From Caldicellulosiruptor danielii (GTDB lineage Bacteria; Bacillota; Thermoanaerobacteria; Caldicellulosiruptorales; Caldicellulosiruptoraceae): a stretch of 64,000 bases of DNA. The stretch lies in the NCBI RefSeq assembly GCF_034343125.1, contig NZ_CP139957.1, positions 2,662,001 to 2,726,000 of the forward strand, in the 5' to 3' direction. Shown here one piece after another: positions 9,589-18,078 of the stretch; within the stretch, counting starts at the first letter, position 1; each line of letters opens with the position of its first letter. The notes under the pieces were generated by a model. That model saw only the letters and a program-made list of their open reading frames with translations, was not told the DNA's origin and searched no databases. The position numbers were made by a program, and so were the translations under genes.

Positions 9589-9807
9589 ATGCCATTTTAT
9601 GATTTGAGATGCAAAGAGTGCGGTGAAGAGTTCAATGTTAGGGCATCTATAAAAGAGAGGGAAAACAAAGAAATTGAATGTCCAAACTGTCACAGCCGTG
9701 AGCTTGAAGCGGTTTTTAAAAGCGTGAATATCATCTCATCTTCAAAATCCTCTGACAGCGGATTTTCTTGTACAAGTGGTTGCTGCGGAGGCTCTTGCGG
9801 TTTTTAA
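9589..9807 (+). CDS. FmdB-family zinc ribbon protein
   Basis: The 72-aa protein begins MPFYDLRCKECGEEF, has a second CxxC at CPNC, and ends in a serine-rich stretch with SGCCGGSCGF. This is the FmdB/CxxC_CXXC_SSSS family, small zinc-binding proteins of unproven regulatory role. ATG 9589 follows GGGGGT at good spacing; an earlier in-frame ATG at 9574 lies within the leader. A strong terminator follows the stop. Confidence 0.85.
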   Translation: MPFYDLRCKECGEEFNVRASIKERENKEIECPNCHSRELEAVFKSVNIISSSKSSDSGFSCTSGCCGGSCGF

Positions 9808-9810
9808 CAC

Positions 9811-9858
9811 AGGGGCAGTCCTTGTGTAAAACTTTCCAAGGTTGCCCCTTTATTTTTT
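9811..9858 (+). terminator. Intrinsic terminator after the FmdB-like gene
   Basis: AGGGGCA with CCTTG pairs with CAAGG and TGCCCCT around a short loop, then T-rich sequence follows. Confidence 0.85.
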
Positions 9859-9870
9859 GTGCAGTATAAT
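9842..9870 (+). promoter_or_regulatory. Promoter of the nucleotidyltransferase gene pair
   Basis: TTGCCC (9842-9847), a 17-bp spacer and TATAAT (9865-9870). The -35 box lies inside the right arm of the preceding terminator, so the two elements overlap. Confidence 0.6.
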
Positions 9871-9909
9871 TTAAGATATAGAAAACTTTAAACTTTCTTT
9901 ATTTTCAAA

Positions 9910-10419
9910 ATGCATGAAAGAGAAGAACTTATCAGCCTTTTAAAAGATGCCGAAAAAGTTGCAAAAGCTCTGGAAATAAGACCTTTTTCGTTGTACCTTT
10001 TAGGCGGGTGTGCATGTATTTTAGGTGAATATTTAGATAGAGCTACACGTGATTTTGATATTTTAGATTTGAACTATCCTTCTGAAATTGGAAAAGTCCT
10101 TAGGTTTCTTGGAGATTTTGACCTTCTCGAATATGAAAGCACTCCAATAGCTCCATCATTCAAAGAAAGATCAAAAAGACTTGATGGGTTTGACTATTTG
10201 AGCGTTTATATACTTTCAAAAGAAGATATAGTGGTGAGCAAAATTATTAGGTTTGATGAAAAAGATATTGAAGATATTGACAAATTAATGCCTTCATGCA
10301 ATAAGGAATTAATTAATAAAATCATCGAAGAAATCTTAAACAGGAAAGACTTTTTTGAAATAAAGAAAAAGAGGTTTTCAGAAAACCTCAAAACTTTTAG
10401 GGTGAGATACAATGTATAG
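9910..10419 (+). CDS. DUF6036/AbiEii-like nucleotidyltransferase
   Basis: The 169-aa protein contains LLGGCACILGEYLDRATRDFD, matching the GG...R.T.D(F/I)D core of minimal nucleotidyltransferases, with the two acidic residues in DFD as likely metal ligands. It belongs to the DUF6036/AbiEii-like group, several members of which are toxins or abortive-infection proteins. No clear Shine-Dalgarno site precedes ATG 9910, about 33 nt from the predicted transcript start. It overlaps the next gene by 8 bp, so the two are translationally coupled. A toxin-antitoxin role is inference only. Confidence 0.65.
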   Translation: MHEREELISLLKDAEKVAKALEIRPFSLYLLGGCACILGEYLDRATRDFDILDLNYPSEIGKVLRFLGDFDLLEYESTPIAPSFKERSKRLDGFDYLSVYILSKEDIVVSKIIRFDEKDIEDIDKLMPSCNKELINKIIEEILNRKDFFEIKKKRFSENLKTFRVRYNV

Positions 10420-10759
10420 GATATTCTGTGAAAGCTATTACAACTATTTAAAGAATTTTGAAAATAAAGAGGCAAAGGATGAATACAGATACAAAATTGC
10501 CGGTGTATTTGAGTTGATTGCAAACCCTCAAAGATTTTATGAAGAAAAAAGTAAAAACTCGGATGCTTATCAAAATCTCTGCGACCTTTTACACTACATG
10601 AAAGAAAATATCCACAGATACCCTAAATTCAAAGCTTTTTTGTGGACCTTAGAATCTCGTCAAATTGAGCCAGTTTATTTTGGCAAAACTCCTCAAAATG
10701 TACTTGTAGATCAGGCAAAGCTTGCAAATATGTTTTTAAACCTCATGTACTGGGAATAA
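10412..10759 (+). CDS. Uncharacterised protein coupled to the nucleotidyltransferase
   Basis: I do not recognise this 115-aa, mostly helical, soluble protein (MYRIFCESYYNYLKN ... LMYWE). It has its own ribosome site (AGGGTGAG) inside the end of the preceding gene and overlaps it by 8 bp. Such tight pairs often encode a nucleotidyltransferase and its antagonist or substrate-binding partner. A terminator follows at once, so the two genes form a closed operon. Confidence 0.6.
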   Translation: MYRIFCESYYNYLKNFENKEAKDEYRYKIAGVFELIANPQRFYEEKSKNSDAYQNLCDLLHYMKENIHRYPKFKAFLWTLESRQIEPVYFGKTPQNVLVDQAKLANMFLNLMYWE

Positions 10760-10778
10760 TCTTCTGTCTTTCAAATTT

Positions 10779-10819
10779 AAAAAAGGACCTCATCGGTTTT
10801 TCCCGAATCAGTCCTTTTT
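10779..10819. terminator. Bidirectional intrinsic terminator
   Basis: AAAAAGGAC pairs with GTCCTTTTT, with an additional CGG/CCG pairing inside and T-runs on both sides. It separates two convergent units. Confidence 0.8.
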
Positions 10820-11689
10820 CTCTGCACCTTCTTTTATTCTCTTTACATAGGTTGAAGCAGAAAGACCTGCAATCTGTCCTTCTCCAACTGCCTTTGCAAC
10901 CTGATAAGGACGTCCTGTACAGTCTCCTGCTGCAAAAAGCCCTTCAATTGAAGTTTGCATCTTGTTGTCAACTTTTATGTGTCCGTCTTCTGTAAACTCA
11001 AGTCCGTAAATTAGCTGGTCAGCCGGCATTGTCTTTCTTATTATAAATATTCCGTCAACATTCAATATCCTGTCTTCAAGTTCTAATGCATTTACAAAGT
11101 CTTCCCCATAAACGCCTTTTGGGCGTGATAAGATAACTTCAACATTGTCTTTAAAATGAAATTCATTCTTTTTGTAAAGTGGCACGTAATAAAGTTTTTT
11201 TGCAAGCTCAGACAAGTACTCAGCTTCTTCTTCAGCTTCAATAGCCTCTCCAATAACTGCGATGGTTCTTCCCTTGTACAGCATCCCATCGCAAACAGCA
11301 CAGTAAGAAATTCCTCTACCTACAAACTCAGCCTCATTTTCCAATAAAGTTTTCTTTGGTGTACCGATTGCTAAAATGACAGAATATGCCTCAAAAAACT
11401 CGTTGTTTGCATTTATGGTAAAAATGTCACCTGATTTGTAGAAGTTTATAACCTTCTTGTGTACAATCTCAATGCCCATCTTTTTGGCATGGTTATAAAA
11501 CGCCTGCAAAAGCTCTTTTCCGGACATATCATGAAACCCAAGATAGTTTTTCACCTCAGGTGCTCTGTAAATACTTGAGTCTTCTTCCTTTGTTGCAAAC
11601 ACAACAACACTTCTGTTTGTCTGAGCAAGATTTATAGCAGCAGATAAGCCTGCCGGCCCTGCTCCAATCACCGCACAATCATAAATCAT
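10808..11689 (-). CDS. Thioredoxin-reductase-like FAD/NAD(P) oxidoreductase
   Basis: The protein of about 293 aa starts MIYDCAVIGAGPAGLSAA, an FAD-binding GxGxxG motif. It has the redox-active CxxC in SYCAVCDG, a second Rossmann segment (IAVIGEAIEAEEEAEYLS) and the C-terminal FAD motif GLFAAGDCTGRPYQ. This is the thioredoxin reductase fold. The second nucleotide motif is less canonical than in TrxB, so it may be a relative such as a ferredoxin-dependent or flavin-type reductase. ATG 11689 follows AGGGGTG; the longer upstream frame lacks a good start. The c-di-AMP receptor gene ends 58 bp upstream and may be cotranscribed. Confidence 0.82.
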   Translation of the reverse strand: MIYDCAVIGAGPAGLSAAINLAQTNRSVVVFATKEEDSSIYRAPEVKNYLGFHDMSGKELLQAFYNHAKKMGIEIVHKKVINFYKSGDIFTINANNEFFEAYSVILAIGTPKKTLLENEAEFVGRGISYCAVCDGMLYKGRTIAVIGEAIEAEEEAEYLSELAKKLYYVPLYKKNEFHFKDNVEVILSRPKGVYGEDFVNALELEDRILNVDGIFIIRKTMPADQLIYGLEFTEDGHIKVDNKMQTSIEGLFAAGDCTGRPYQVAKAVGEGQIAGLSASTYVKRIKEGAEKKD

Positions 11690-11747
11690 CTTCAACATCA
11701 CCCCTACATTATTATACCCATACAGGGTATATTTTAAAACTATCATT

Positions 11748-12074
11748 TCAAACTTTCAAGAAGTTTTCAATGTCCAAAACAAAAATCACCGCTCCACCCT
11801 GTTCAATCTTCTGCTTGCTCACAAAAAACAGACTCTGAAGAGCAGGTGGCAAAGTAGACTTTGAAACCTCTTTCCTTTCTGAGACATTCTTTTTTATAAG
11901 CTCAATCACCTCGTCAAGCCTATCATCTTCAGCACCTATCATGAATGTAACAGTACCCCTGTTCAAAAATCCGCCCGTTGAATGAATAATTGTTACAGGA
12001 ACACCATTTTCAATAAGCGCAAGGTTTACCTTGTTTTTGTCAACTTCTGACACAATAGCCAAAACTAATTTCAT
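11748..12074 (-). CDS. DarA/YaaQ-family cyclic-di-AMP receptor (PII-like)
   Basis: The 108-aa protein has the signature TGGFLNRGTVTFMIGAED and the C-terminal GGAVIFVLDIENF of the YaaQ/DarA (DUF970) family. These are PII-like trimers that bind cyclic di-AMP in Firmicutes; the downstream target is unknown in general. ATG 12074 is the only sensible start. It is transcribed toward the flavoprotein gene. Confidence 0.88.
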   Translation of the reverse strand: MKLVLAIVSEVDKNKVNLALIENGVPVTIIHSTGGFLNRGTVTFMIGAEDDRLDEVIELIKKNVSERKEVSKSTLPPALQSLFFVSKQKIEQGGAVIFVLDIENFLKV

Positions 12075-12185
12075 TTTTTACATTCACCCTTTATAAAAAA
12101 TCAATTATGATATTATTTTACCACAATTTTCTTAAGTTGATTTAAATTTATGTAAAATCTTTGTTGTTAGCAAATGCAATTTTGG

Positions 12186-12194
12186 TGGTATAAT
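12186..12194 (+). promoter_or_regulatory. Extended -10 promoter of sufCB
   Basis: TGG directly before TATAAT (12189-12194) makes an extended -10 element. The best -35 candidate, TTGTTA at 12164-12169, is 19 bp away. SufC starts 50 bp downstream. Confidence 0.6.
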
Positions 12195-12244
12195 TAATAA
12201 GTTAGATGATTCTAAATCCACTTTGACAAGGAGATGTCACAAAA

Positions 12245-12985
12245 ATGCTTGAAATCGTTGACCTTCACGTTGAAGTTGGCTCAAAAGAGATTTTAAAAGG
12301 TGTTTCGCTCACAATCCCTGATGGAGAGACACACATTTTGTTTGGTCCAAATGGAAGTGGAAAGACAACACTTATGATGAGCATAATGGGGCTTCCAAAA
12401 TACAAAATAACGTCAGGCAAGATAATTTTCAATGGCATTGACATCACATACATGCCAACACATGAGAGAGCAAAACTCGGGATTGGAATGATGTTCCAAA
12501 AACCACCGGCAATAAGAGGTGTTGAGCTTCAAAAACTATCTGAGATTATAAAGTCTATAAGACATACTGATGCTGATATCCAAGAATATGCAAAAATTTT
12601 AAATTTAGGAGAGCATCTATCAAGAGAAGTAAACTATGGGTTTTCTGGCGGTGAGATGAAAAGGTCTGAGCTTTTGCAGCTGTTGTGTCAAAAACCAAGC
12701 CTTGTACTTTTAGATGAGCCAGAGTCAGGTGTTGACCTTGACAATATAACCCTTTTGGGAAATGTAATAAAAAAGCTTTTAAAAGGCGAAAAAGTTAGGA
12801 AGCGACACACCTCCGGCCTGATTGTCACACACACAGGGTATATTTTGGAATATGTTAATGCAGACAAAGGACACATTCTGATGGATGGAAAGCTTGTATG
12901 TTCAGGTTCTGCAGAAGACCTCTTTGAAGAGATAAGACAAAACGGGTTTGGGAGGTGTGAAAATTGTTTGCAAGACACTATGTAG
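12245..12985 (+). CDS. sufC: SufC, Fe-S assembly ABC ATPase
   Basis: The 246-aa ABC ATPase has Walker A GPNGSGKTT, signature FSGGEMKRSE and Walker B LVLLDEPESGVD. FSGGE.KR and DEPESGVD are characteristic of SufC rather than of transport ATPases. With SufB it forms the scaffold on which iron-sulfur clusters are built. The C-terminus carries two cysteines (GRCENC), which is unusual for SufC but seen in SmsC-like members. It overlaps the next gene by 22 bp. Confidence 0.9.
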   Translation: MLEIVDLHVEVGSKEILKGVSLTIPDGETHILFGPNGSGKTTLMMSIMGLPKYKITSGKIIFNGIDITYMPTHERAKLGIGMMFQKPPAIRGVELQKLSEIIKSIRHTDADIQEYAKILNLGEHLSREVNYGFSGGEMKRSELLQLLCQKPSLVLLDEPESGVDLDNITLLGNVIKKLLKGEKVRKRHTSGLIVTHTGYILEYVNADKGHILMDGKLVCSGSAEDLFEEIRQNGFGRCENCLQDTM

Positions 12986-14214
12986 ATGAAAAGATTTTGG
13001 AGCTTGCAAAGTCAGCTTTAAATAAAAAAGCCTCTTTTGGCACAGACATTGACCTTTCCCAGTTTGAAGAGGCAGAGGAAAAAGACCAGATTTCAGAACT
13101 TTCTAAACTTCCAGAAGAGATTCAAAAAACAATCCTAAATGCTGGAATAGAAGTATCTGAAGAAGGTCGGTCGGCAAGCTTTTTGCAACTTGATCACTCT
13201 GTTGTATACAGACGGCTTCAACAAAGGTACCAAGGCCAGCTTGAGATTCTTGATATAAATGAAGCTTTGGAAAAGTATCCAGAGGTTCGTGAAAAATATT
13301 TCTGGAAAGCGGTAAAGCCTGACAGGGACAAATACACAGCATTTTCGGCAACACACCCTGTTCATGGGTATTTTATAAGAGTGTTCAAAGGGCAGAAGGT
13401 TGAAAAACCAATACAGGCATGCTTACTTTTACAAGAAAATGCAAGGATACAAAACGTGCACAACATCGTCATCTTGGAAGAAGGAGCAGAGGTTCAGATA
13501 ATAAACGGGTGTGCAACGGCGCCAAAGGTAAAAGAAGGACTTCATATTGGAATTTCTGAGTTTTATCTTGAAAAGGGAAGCAGGCTAACATTCACAATGG
13601 TTCACAACTGGGCAGAGGATTTTTATGTAAGACCAAGGGGAGTGACGGTTGTTGAGGATGATGCTGTGTTTATTTCAAACTATGTTCTTTTAAAACCTGT
13701 GAAATCCATACAATCGTTCCCCATTGCAATCTTGAAAGGTAAAAACTCGGTTGCGTCCTTTAACTCGCTCTTGTATGGGCTAAAAGATTCTGAGATTGAC
13801 ATGGGATCACATATAATATTGGAAGGTGAAAATTCAAGCGGTCAAGCAATATCAAGGGCAATTGTAAAAGACAGCGCTAAGATTTACTCACGCGGAATTT
13901 TAGAGGCACGTCAAAACCTCTCAAAAGCGCACCTTGACTGCCGCGGAATACTTCTATCAAGCACTGGAATGATGTATGCTGTGCCAGAGCTACTGTCAGC
14001 CGGTGCGCCACAGAGCCACCTTTCACATGAGGCTGCAATTGGTCCTATTGCCGAAGAAGAGGTAGAATACCTGATGGCAAGAGGACTTTCAAAAGACGAG
14101 GCAATATCTCTTATAACCCAAGGGTTTATGGATGTAAAAATACTTGGGCTTCCAAAACAGCTTGAAAATTATATTCAGGAGCTTATTTTGCAGACCCAGG
14201 AGGAGAATATGTAA
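12964..14214 (+). CDS. sufB: SufB/SufD-family Fe-S scaffold protein
   Basis: The 416-aa product starts at TTG 12964, with GGGAGG 8-9 bp upstream inside sufC. The C-terminal half shows the SufBD beta-helix core: SYVLLKPVKS-like strands, ILEARQNLSKAHLDCRGILLS, and the closing segment LLSAGAPQSHLSHEAAIGPI. SufB accepts sulfur and iron and nucleates the cluster. It is shorter than the SufB of full SUF operons. The locus lacks sufD, sufS and sufU and so fits the minimal two-gene SufCB (SmsCB) arrangement considered ancestral. The cysteine desulfurase must be elsewhere. Confidence 0.85.
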   Translation: MFARHYVDEKILELAKSALNKKASFGTDIDLSQFEEAEEKDQISELSKLPEEIQKTILNAGIEVSEEGRSASFLQLDHSVVYRRLQQRYQGQLEILDINEALEKYPEVREKYFWKAVKPDRDKYTAFSATHPVHGYFIRVFKGQKVEKPIQACLLLQENARIQNVHNIVILEEGAEVQIINGCATAPKVKEGLHIGISEFYLEKGSRLTFTMVHNWAEDFYVRPRGVTVVEDDAVFISNYVLLKPVKSIQSFPIAILKGKNSVASFNSLLYGLKDSEIDMGSHIILEGENSSGQAISRAIVKDSAKIYSRGILEARQNLSKAHLDCRGILLSSTGMMYAVPELLSAGAPQSHLSHEAAIGPIAEEEVEYLMARGLSKDEAISLITQGFMDVKILGLPKQLENYIQELILQTQEENM

Positions 14215-14252
14215 ATATTCTAATTATAGATGGTTTGCAAAATTTAAAACAG

Positions 14253-14280
14253 TTGACTATTACTCATTTAGAGGTATAAT
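14253..14280 (+). promoter_or_regulatory. Strong sigma-A promoter driving an intergenic RNA
   Basis: TTGACT (14253-14258), a 16-bp spacer and TATAAT (14275-14280), with no coding region downstream on this strand before the convergent permease gene. Confidence 0.75.
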
Positions 14281-14286
14281 GATGTT

Positions 14287-14435
14287 GTAAAAAGGAAAAG
14301 TTAATAATAGACAGGGGAACTGTCATTGAAAGAGGCAAGGTGGTCAACCCGAAACACTATCCGTTTATTTTGGATAGTTAAGGCTTCTTTTGGGTTAAAG
14401 TTTTAAGGGTTTGCTGCCTTGCCCATTATTTTTTA
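14287..14435 (+). ncRNA. Structured small RNA of unknown family
   Basis: A predicted transcript of about 145 nt contains, in order: a hairpin GACAG/CTGTC (14310-14324 region); an outer stem GGCAAGG (about 14335-14341) pairing with CCTTGCC (about 14417-14423); inside it AACCC pairing with GGGTT; and a terminal hairpin ACTATCC/GGATAGT. A T-rich end (ATTATTTTTT) follows the outer stem as an intrinsic terminator. There is no open reading frame. It lacks the SRP tetraloop domain, and I could not fit it to known riboswitch consensus patterns. The function is unknown. Confidence 0.6.
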
Positions 14436-15620
14436 TTCGTATCTTAGCGCCTCTATAGGATTTAAGCGGGCAGCTTTTTCTGCCGGAAGCATTCCAAAAA
14501 TTACTCCTATCAAAACCGAAATTCCAAAAGCCACAAAAGCCCACTTTAGCGAATACACAGGCTCAACCCCAGGAATTCTTGAAATCCCCACTGCAATTAT
14601 AAAAAATCCAAGCAATATACCAATTATACCACCAACACCTGTTATTACCATCGACTCTATGAGAAACTGAACTCTGATATCGCTTCTCTTTGCTCCAATT
14701 GCCTTTCTAATTCCAATCTCTCTTGTTCTCTCTGTGACAGACACAAGCATTATATTCATAATCCCAATGCCGCCCACCACAAGAGAGATTGTTGCAATTC
14801 CACCAAGTATTATCATCAAAAGATATGTTATTCGATTGAGAGCCGACATAAGCTCTGACATATCATAGACTGAGTAGTTTTCTTGCTTTTTTATAATATT
14901 GCTCAAATATGCTTTGATTCTCTTTTTAACCTCATTATTCTTATCAGCAGAAACTGTGCGCACCAGAAAATTTTTTACAAGCGCATAGTTCTCTGTGGAC
15001 ATACTGCTTAGTGCAAATAAAGGCACTATGACACTATCATCAACAGTGTTGTCTCTACCTCCCTGCTCTTCTGTCAAAACTCCAACTACCTTAAAAACTT
15101 GACCATTTACGTTTATCTCTTGTCCTACTGGATTTTGATTATCAAATAGCTTTTTTTGAATTCTTGAGCCTATCACAGTAACTTTTTGTCTAAAATCACT
15201 ATCAACTGGGCTTATAAACCTTCCTTTCGAAAGTGCAAGGTTTTGTATCATCATATACTCGGCTGTTGCACCAATAATCTGGCACTCCTCTTTTTTACCT
15301 CTGAAAAGTGCCTGAGCAGGATATTGAACATAAGGGCTTACACTCAGGATAACATCGTTATTTTTTCTTGCAAACTTTAAAAATTCATCAACCGAAACAT
15401 CTTCGCTCTTTGAAGCGGGATTTATAAAAACATACACAAGGTTTGTACCAAGCTTTTCTATCTCTTTTGTAATACCAGCTGTGGTGCCCTCAGCCAGCCC
15501 CACAGCCGCAACTACCGCTCCAACACCTATAACAACACCAAGAAGAGTTAAAAACGACCTTAGCCTGTTTAGAAAAATGCTCTGGATTGCCATCTTACAA
15601 GAAAGCAAAAACTTTTCCAT
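14433..15620 (-). CDS. MacB/FtsX-like ABC transporter permease
   Basis: The 395-aa protein has one N-terminal membrane segment, a MacB-type periplasmic core domain of about 200 residues and three C-terminal membrane segments, including MNIMLVSVTERTREIGIRKAIGA, a hallmark of the MacB/FtsX permease family. It normally works with an ATPase and an adaptor in efflux or stress export. The adaptor gene lies 24 bp upstream, but no ATPase gene is in the operon; either one encoded elsewhere is shared or it was lost. Confidence 0.9.
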   Translation of the reverse strand: MEKFLLSCKMAIQSIFLNRLRSFLTLLGVVIGVGAVVAAVGLAEGTTAGITKEIEKLGTNLVYVFINPASKSEDVSVDEFLKFARKNNDVILSVSPYVQYPAQALFRGKKEECQIIGATAEYMMIQNLALSKGRFISPVDSDFRQKVTVIGSRIQKKLFDNQNPVGQEINVNGQVFKVVGVLTEEQGGRDNTVDDSVIVPLFALSSMSTENYALVKNFLVRTVSADKNNEVKKRIKAYLSNIIKKQENYSVYDMSELMSALNRITYLLMIILGGIATISLVVGGIGIMNIMLVSVTERTREIGIRKAIGAKRSDIRVQFLIESMVITGVGGIIGILLGFFIIAVGISRIPGVEPVYSLKWAFVAFGISVLIGVIFGMLPAEKAARLNPIEALRYE

Positions 15621-15644
15621 CTTACAACATCTTCCCCTTTTTTG

Positions 15645-17285
15645 CTAAAAAAGACTCTGACCCTGTTTTTCGCTATCAAACTTTGGAAGAACTACTTCTT
15701 CGCCTTCTTTAAGCCCATCTAAGATTTCTACGTACTTATCAGTGGTCATTCCAAGTTTGACCTGTCTTTTTTCTGCATCTTTATAGTAAGAGCTGTCAAG
15801 TCCGTATTCATCTGTTTTCTGGCTGGCTTTTGGTTCTTTGTTTTTCTCAGAAGTTTTAGCTTTTTGTGTGTAAACATACACATAATATTTTCCATCTTCT
15901 TTATGCACTGCTTCAACTGGTACAACCAGTGCATCTTCTTTGGACTTTAAAACAATTTCTGCCTCTGCATGCATCCCAATTTTTATATTGCTGTTATTTT
16001 CAAATTCTATTTTAACAACAAACTTTGAGATGCTGCTACTATCTGCTTGAGCCTTTTCGGAAATCTCTGCAACATACCCTTCTATAGGGTTATTCTTGGT
16101 GCTTTCCACCGCATCAACCTTTATGTTAACCTTCTGCCCAGGCTTTACCTTCAAAATGTCAAGCTCTTCCACCTGAGCACTTATCACAAGGTGTTTCGGG
16201 TCATACACCGAGCATATTAACTGGCCGGCAGTGACAACATCACCTTCCTGGAAATTCAAATCAGCTATTTTGCCACTAATTGGTGCAAAAATTTTATAGT
16301 TTTTCAAATCATCTTCGGCTGCTTTTATCTGGGATTCCATATCCTCTATTTTTAAATCAAGCTGTTTCATTTGCATTTCAATATCATCCAAAACAAATTT
16401 TAAAAGCAAATCGCCTGTTTTTACCTTCTGTCCATTTTCAACAAAAACCTTTTCTATTCTGCCAGAAACAGGGCTTACAATGCTCTTTTTTGAAAATGCT
16501 CCCAAAATCCCTTCACTAAGTGATGTCACTTTTTTGCCATTTGAAAGCATAAAACTTACATTTGCCCTCATACCTTCAGTCAAACTGCTATTTTTGTTTG
16601 AAACTACTATCTTTGCATCAAACACTATTGCTCCATCCTGATTTTTATATATCCTGCTTCCCAAGCTTTCAACAACACCACCGACACTGTCCATAAGGTC
16701 AGATACTACAACCTCTACCTTCTGTCCCCTTTTTACCTTTCCATAGCACCAGGCAGGAAACTGGACACTTAGCTTCATTCTTGAGTCATCAACAATGGTC
16801 ATCATTTGCATCCCCTGGCTTGCAAGCATACCTTCACCGGCAGAAATGTTTTGCACAAACCCATCCTGTGGCGATTTTAAAATTGAGTTTTGAAGCTGTC
16901 TTTGAAGATTTTCTTTTTGAAGTTGAAGATCAAGAAGCTGTCTTTTCAAAGATTCTATTTTGAAAGATGCCTGATTATCATCTATCAGAGCTATTATATC
17001 GCCTTTTTTCACAAACTGCCCATTTTTGACAAAAAGTTTTTTAACCTCACCATTTACTTTGGATAAAACATTCCTTGTGGTGCTACTTTGAATAGTGCCG
17101 GATACCAAAAGTGTTTGCTTTATAAAAATTCTCTTTGCTTTTGCAGTTTTTGGCTTTGATGAGGTAGTTTTTTTAACCCCGGATGGCATTGTAAAAACAA
17201 GTGTCAAAACAAAACCAACTGATATAAGTAAAATTACAATAACAGCTTTCTGCCAGTCCTTAAGTCCTTTTTTGGCATTCTGCAT
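15645..17285 (-). CDS. HlyD/MacA-type membrane fusion adaptor, duplicated lipoyl modules
   Basis: The 546-aa protein starts with a membrane anchor (VIVILLISVGFVLTLVF). It then has two successive lipoyl/barrel-sandwich units, around residues 65-160 and 265-360, each with the half-motifs GEVKKLFVKNGQFVKKGD or GRIEKVFVENGQKVKTGD and a short coiled coil. The family usually has one such unit, so this is a tandem form about 150 aa longer than MacA. It links the MacB-like permease (24 bp downstream) to the outside face of the membrane. The low-complexity lysine-rich insert near residue 475 is probably a linker. Confidence 0.88.
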   Translation of the reverse strand: MQNAKKGLKDWQKAVIVILLISVGFVLTLVFTMPSGVKKTTSSKPKTAKAKRIFIKQTLLVSGTIQSSTTRNVLSKVNGEVKKLFVKNGQFVKKGDIIALIDDNQASFKIESLKRQLLDLQLQKENLQRQLQNSILKSPQDGFVQNISAGEGMLASQGMQMMTIVDDSRMKLSVQFPAWCYGKVKRGQKVEVVVSDLMDSVGGVVESLGSRIYKNQDGAIVFDAKIVVSNKNSSLTEGMRANVSFMLSNGKKVTSLSEGILGAFSKKSIVSPVSGRIEKVFVENGQKVKTGDLLLKFVLDDIEMQMKQLDLKIEDMESQIKAAEDDLKNYKIFAPISGKIADLNFQEGDVVTAGQLICSVYDPKHLVISAQVEELDILKVKPGQKVNIKVDAVESTKNNPIEGYVAEISEKAQADSSSISKFVVKIEFENNSNIKIGMHAEAEIVLKSKEDALVVPVEAVHKEDGKYYVYVYTQKAKTSEKNKEPKASQKTDEYGLDSSYYKDAEKRQVKLGMTTDKYVEILDGLKEGEEVVLPKFDSEKQGQSLF

Positions 17286-17304
17286 GTTAAAATACTCTCC
17301 TTTG

Positions 17305-17967
17305 TTAACTGCCTCTAAACTTTGTAAAATTATTTACAACAATTGAAATTATCGGCATAATGAGTGTTACTACACTATAGATAAGTGTAACAATCGCACT
17401 TTTTAATTTACTCAGTTCGCAGACTGCAAATACTCCAATGCCAATTAGAACATACCGCCAAATAGCAAATACATTCAGGTATGTACTTACAAAATATTTA
17501 AAATCCATCTTAACATCTAACATGTTCAGATTTGTCGATCTGACATAAATAACATAGAAGATGAAATATGGAATCATTACAAGGTTTGCCACTGCCACAA
17601 TTGTAAGTGATCTTCTGTAATCAATCTCGCCACCTGCAAGCCTGACAATTATGAGTAAAACAAAGGAGGCAATTAAAAAAGAAATAAGGTAATGTAAAAA
17701 TGTCGTTCCTGCCAAATAGATAGGTGATTTTGTGAATTTCAAAGTTTTTAAAGTAGCTTCCTGTACCTGAGGGTCTTCAGTTATTTTTTTTATATACTCT
17801 AATATAGCTTCATCTGAGATTTTTGGCAAAAACAGCATAGACAGTCCTGCTATCAATGGTATGAAAATTAACAAAACTAAAAAATCCGGTTTTTCTTTAA
17901 TTTTTTGAAAAACCTTTGTTGGTGATATAATAAGATTTAAAAGATTCGAAGGTTTTAAATACTCCAT
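17305..17967 (-). CDS. Yip1-domain membrane protein
   Basis: The 220-aa protein has five predicted membrane segments and the N-terminal pattern of bacterial Yip1 (DUF1282-like) proteins, in which a short cytoplasmic stretch (LIISPTKVFQKIKEKP) precedes the first helix. The role of these proteins in bacteria is not established. It is the first gene of the operon Yip1-adaptor-permease and is spaced 19 bp from the adaptor, which suggests it helps that export system. Confidence 0.75.
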   Translation of the reverse strand: MEYLKPSNLLNLIISPTKVFQKIKEKPDFLVLLIFIPLIAGLSMLFLPKISDEAILEYIKKITEDPQVQEATLKTLKFTKSPIYLAGTTFLHYLISFLIASFVLLIIVRLAGGEIDYRRSLTIVAVANLVMIPYFIFYVIYVRSTNLNMLDVKMDFKYFVSTYLNVFAIWRYVLIGIGVFAVCELSKLKSAIVTLIYSVVTLIMPIISIVVNNFTKFRGS

Positions 17968-18078
17968 ACCCCAAAATCCTCCTTCTGAACTTACTCAAAA
18001 TTCACAAAGTAACTTATTTAGTATATCTATCTTATAAATGTTAATACCGGATGTCTATATTATAATCCAAGTTTTATT

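Noticed and set aside
14287-14435. SRP RNA or c-di-GMP riboswitch
   Set aside because: The conserved GGUCAGG and GGAAGGAAGCAGCC parts of SRP RNA and the GEMM core are absent.
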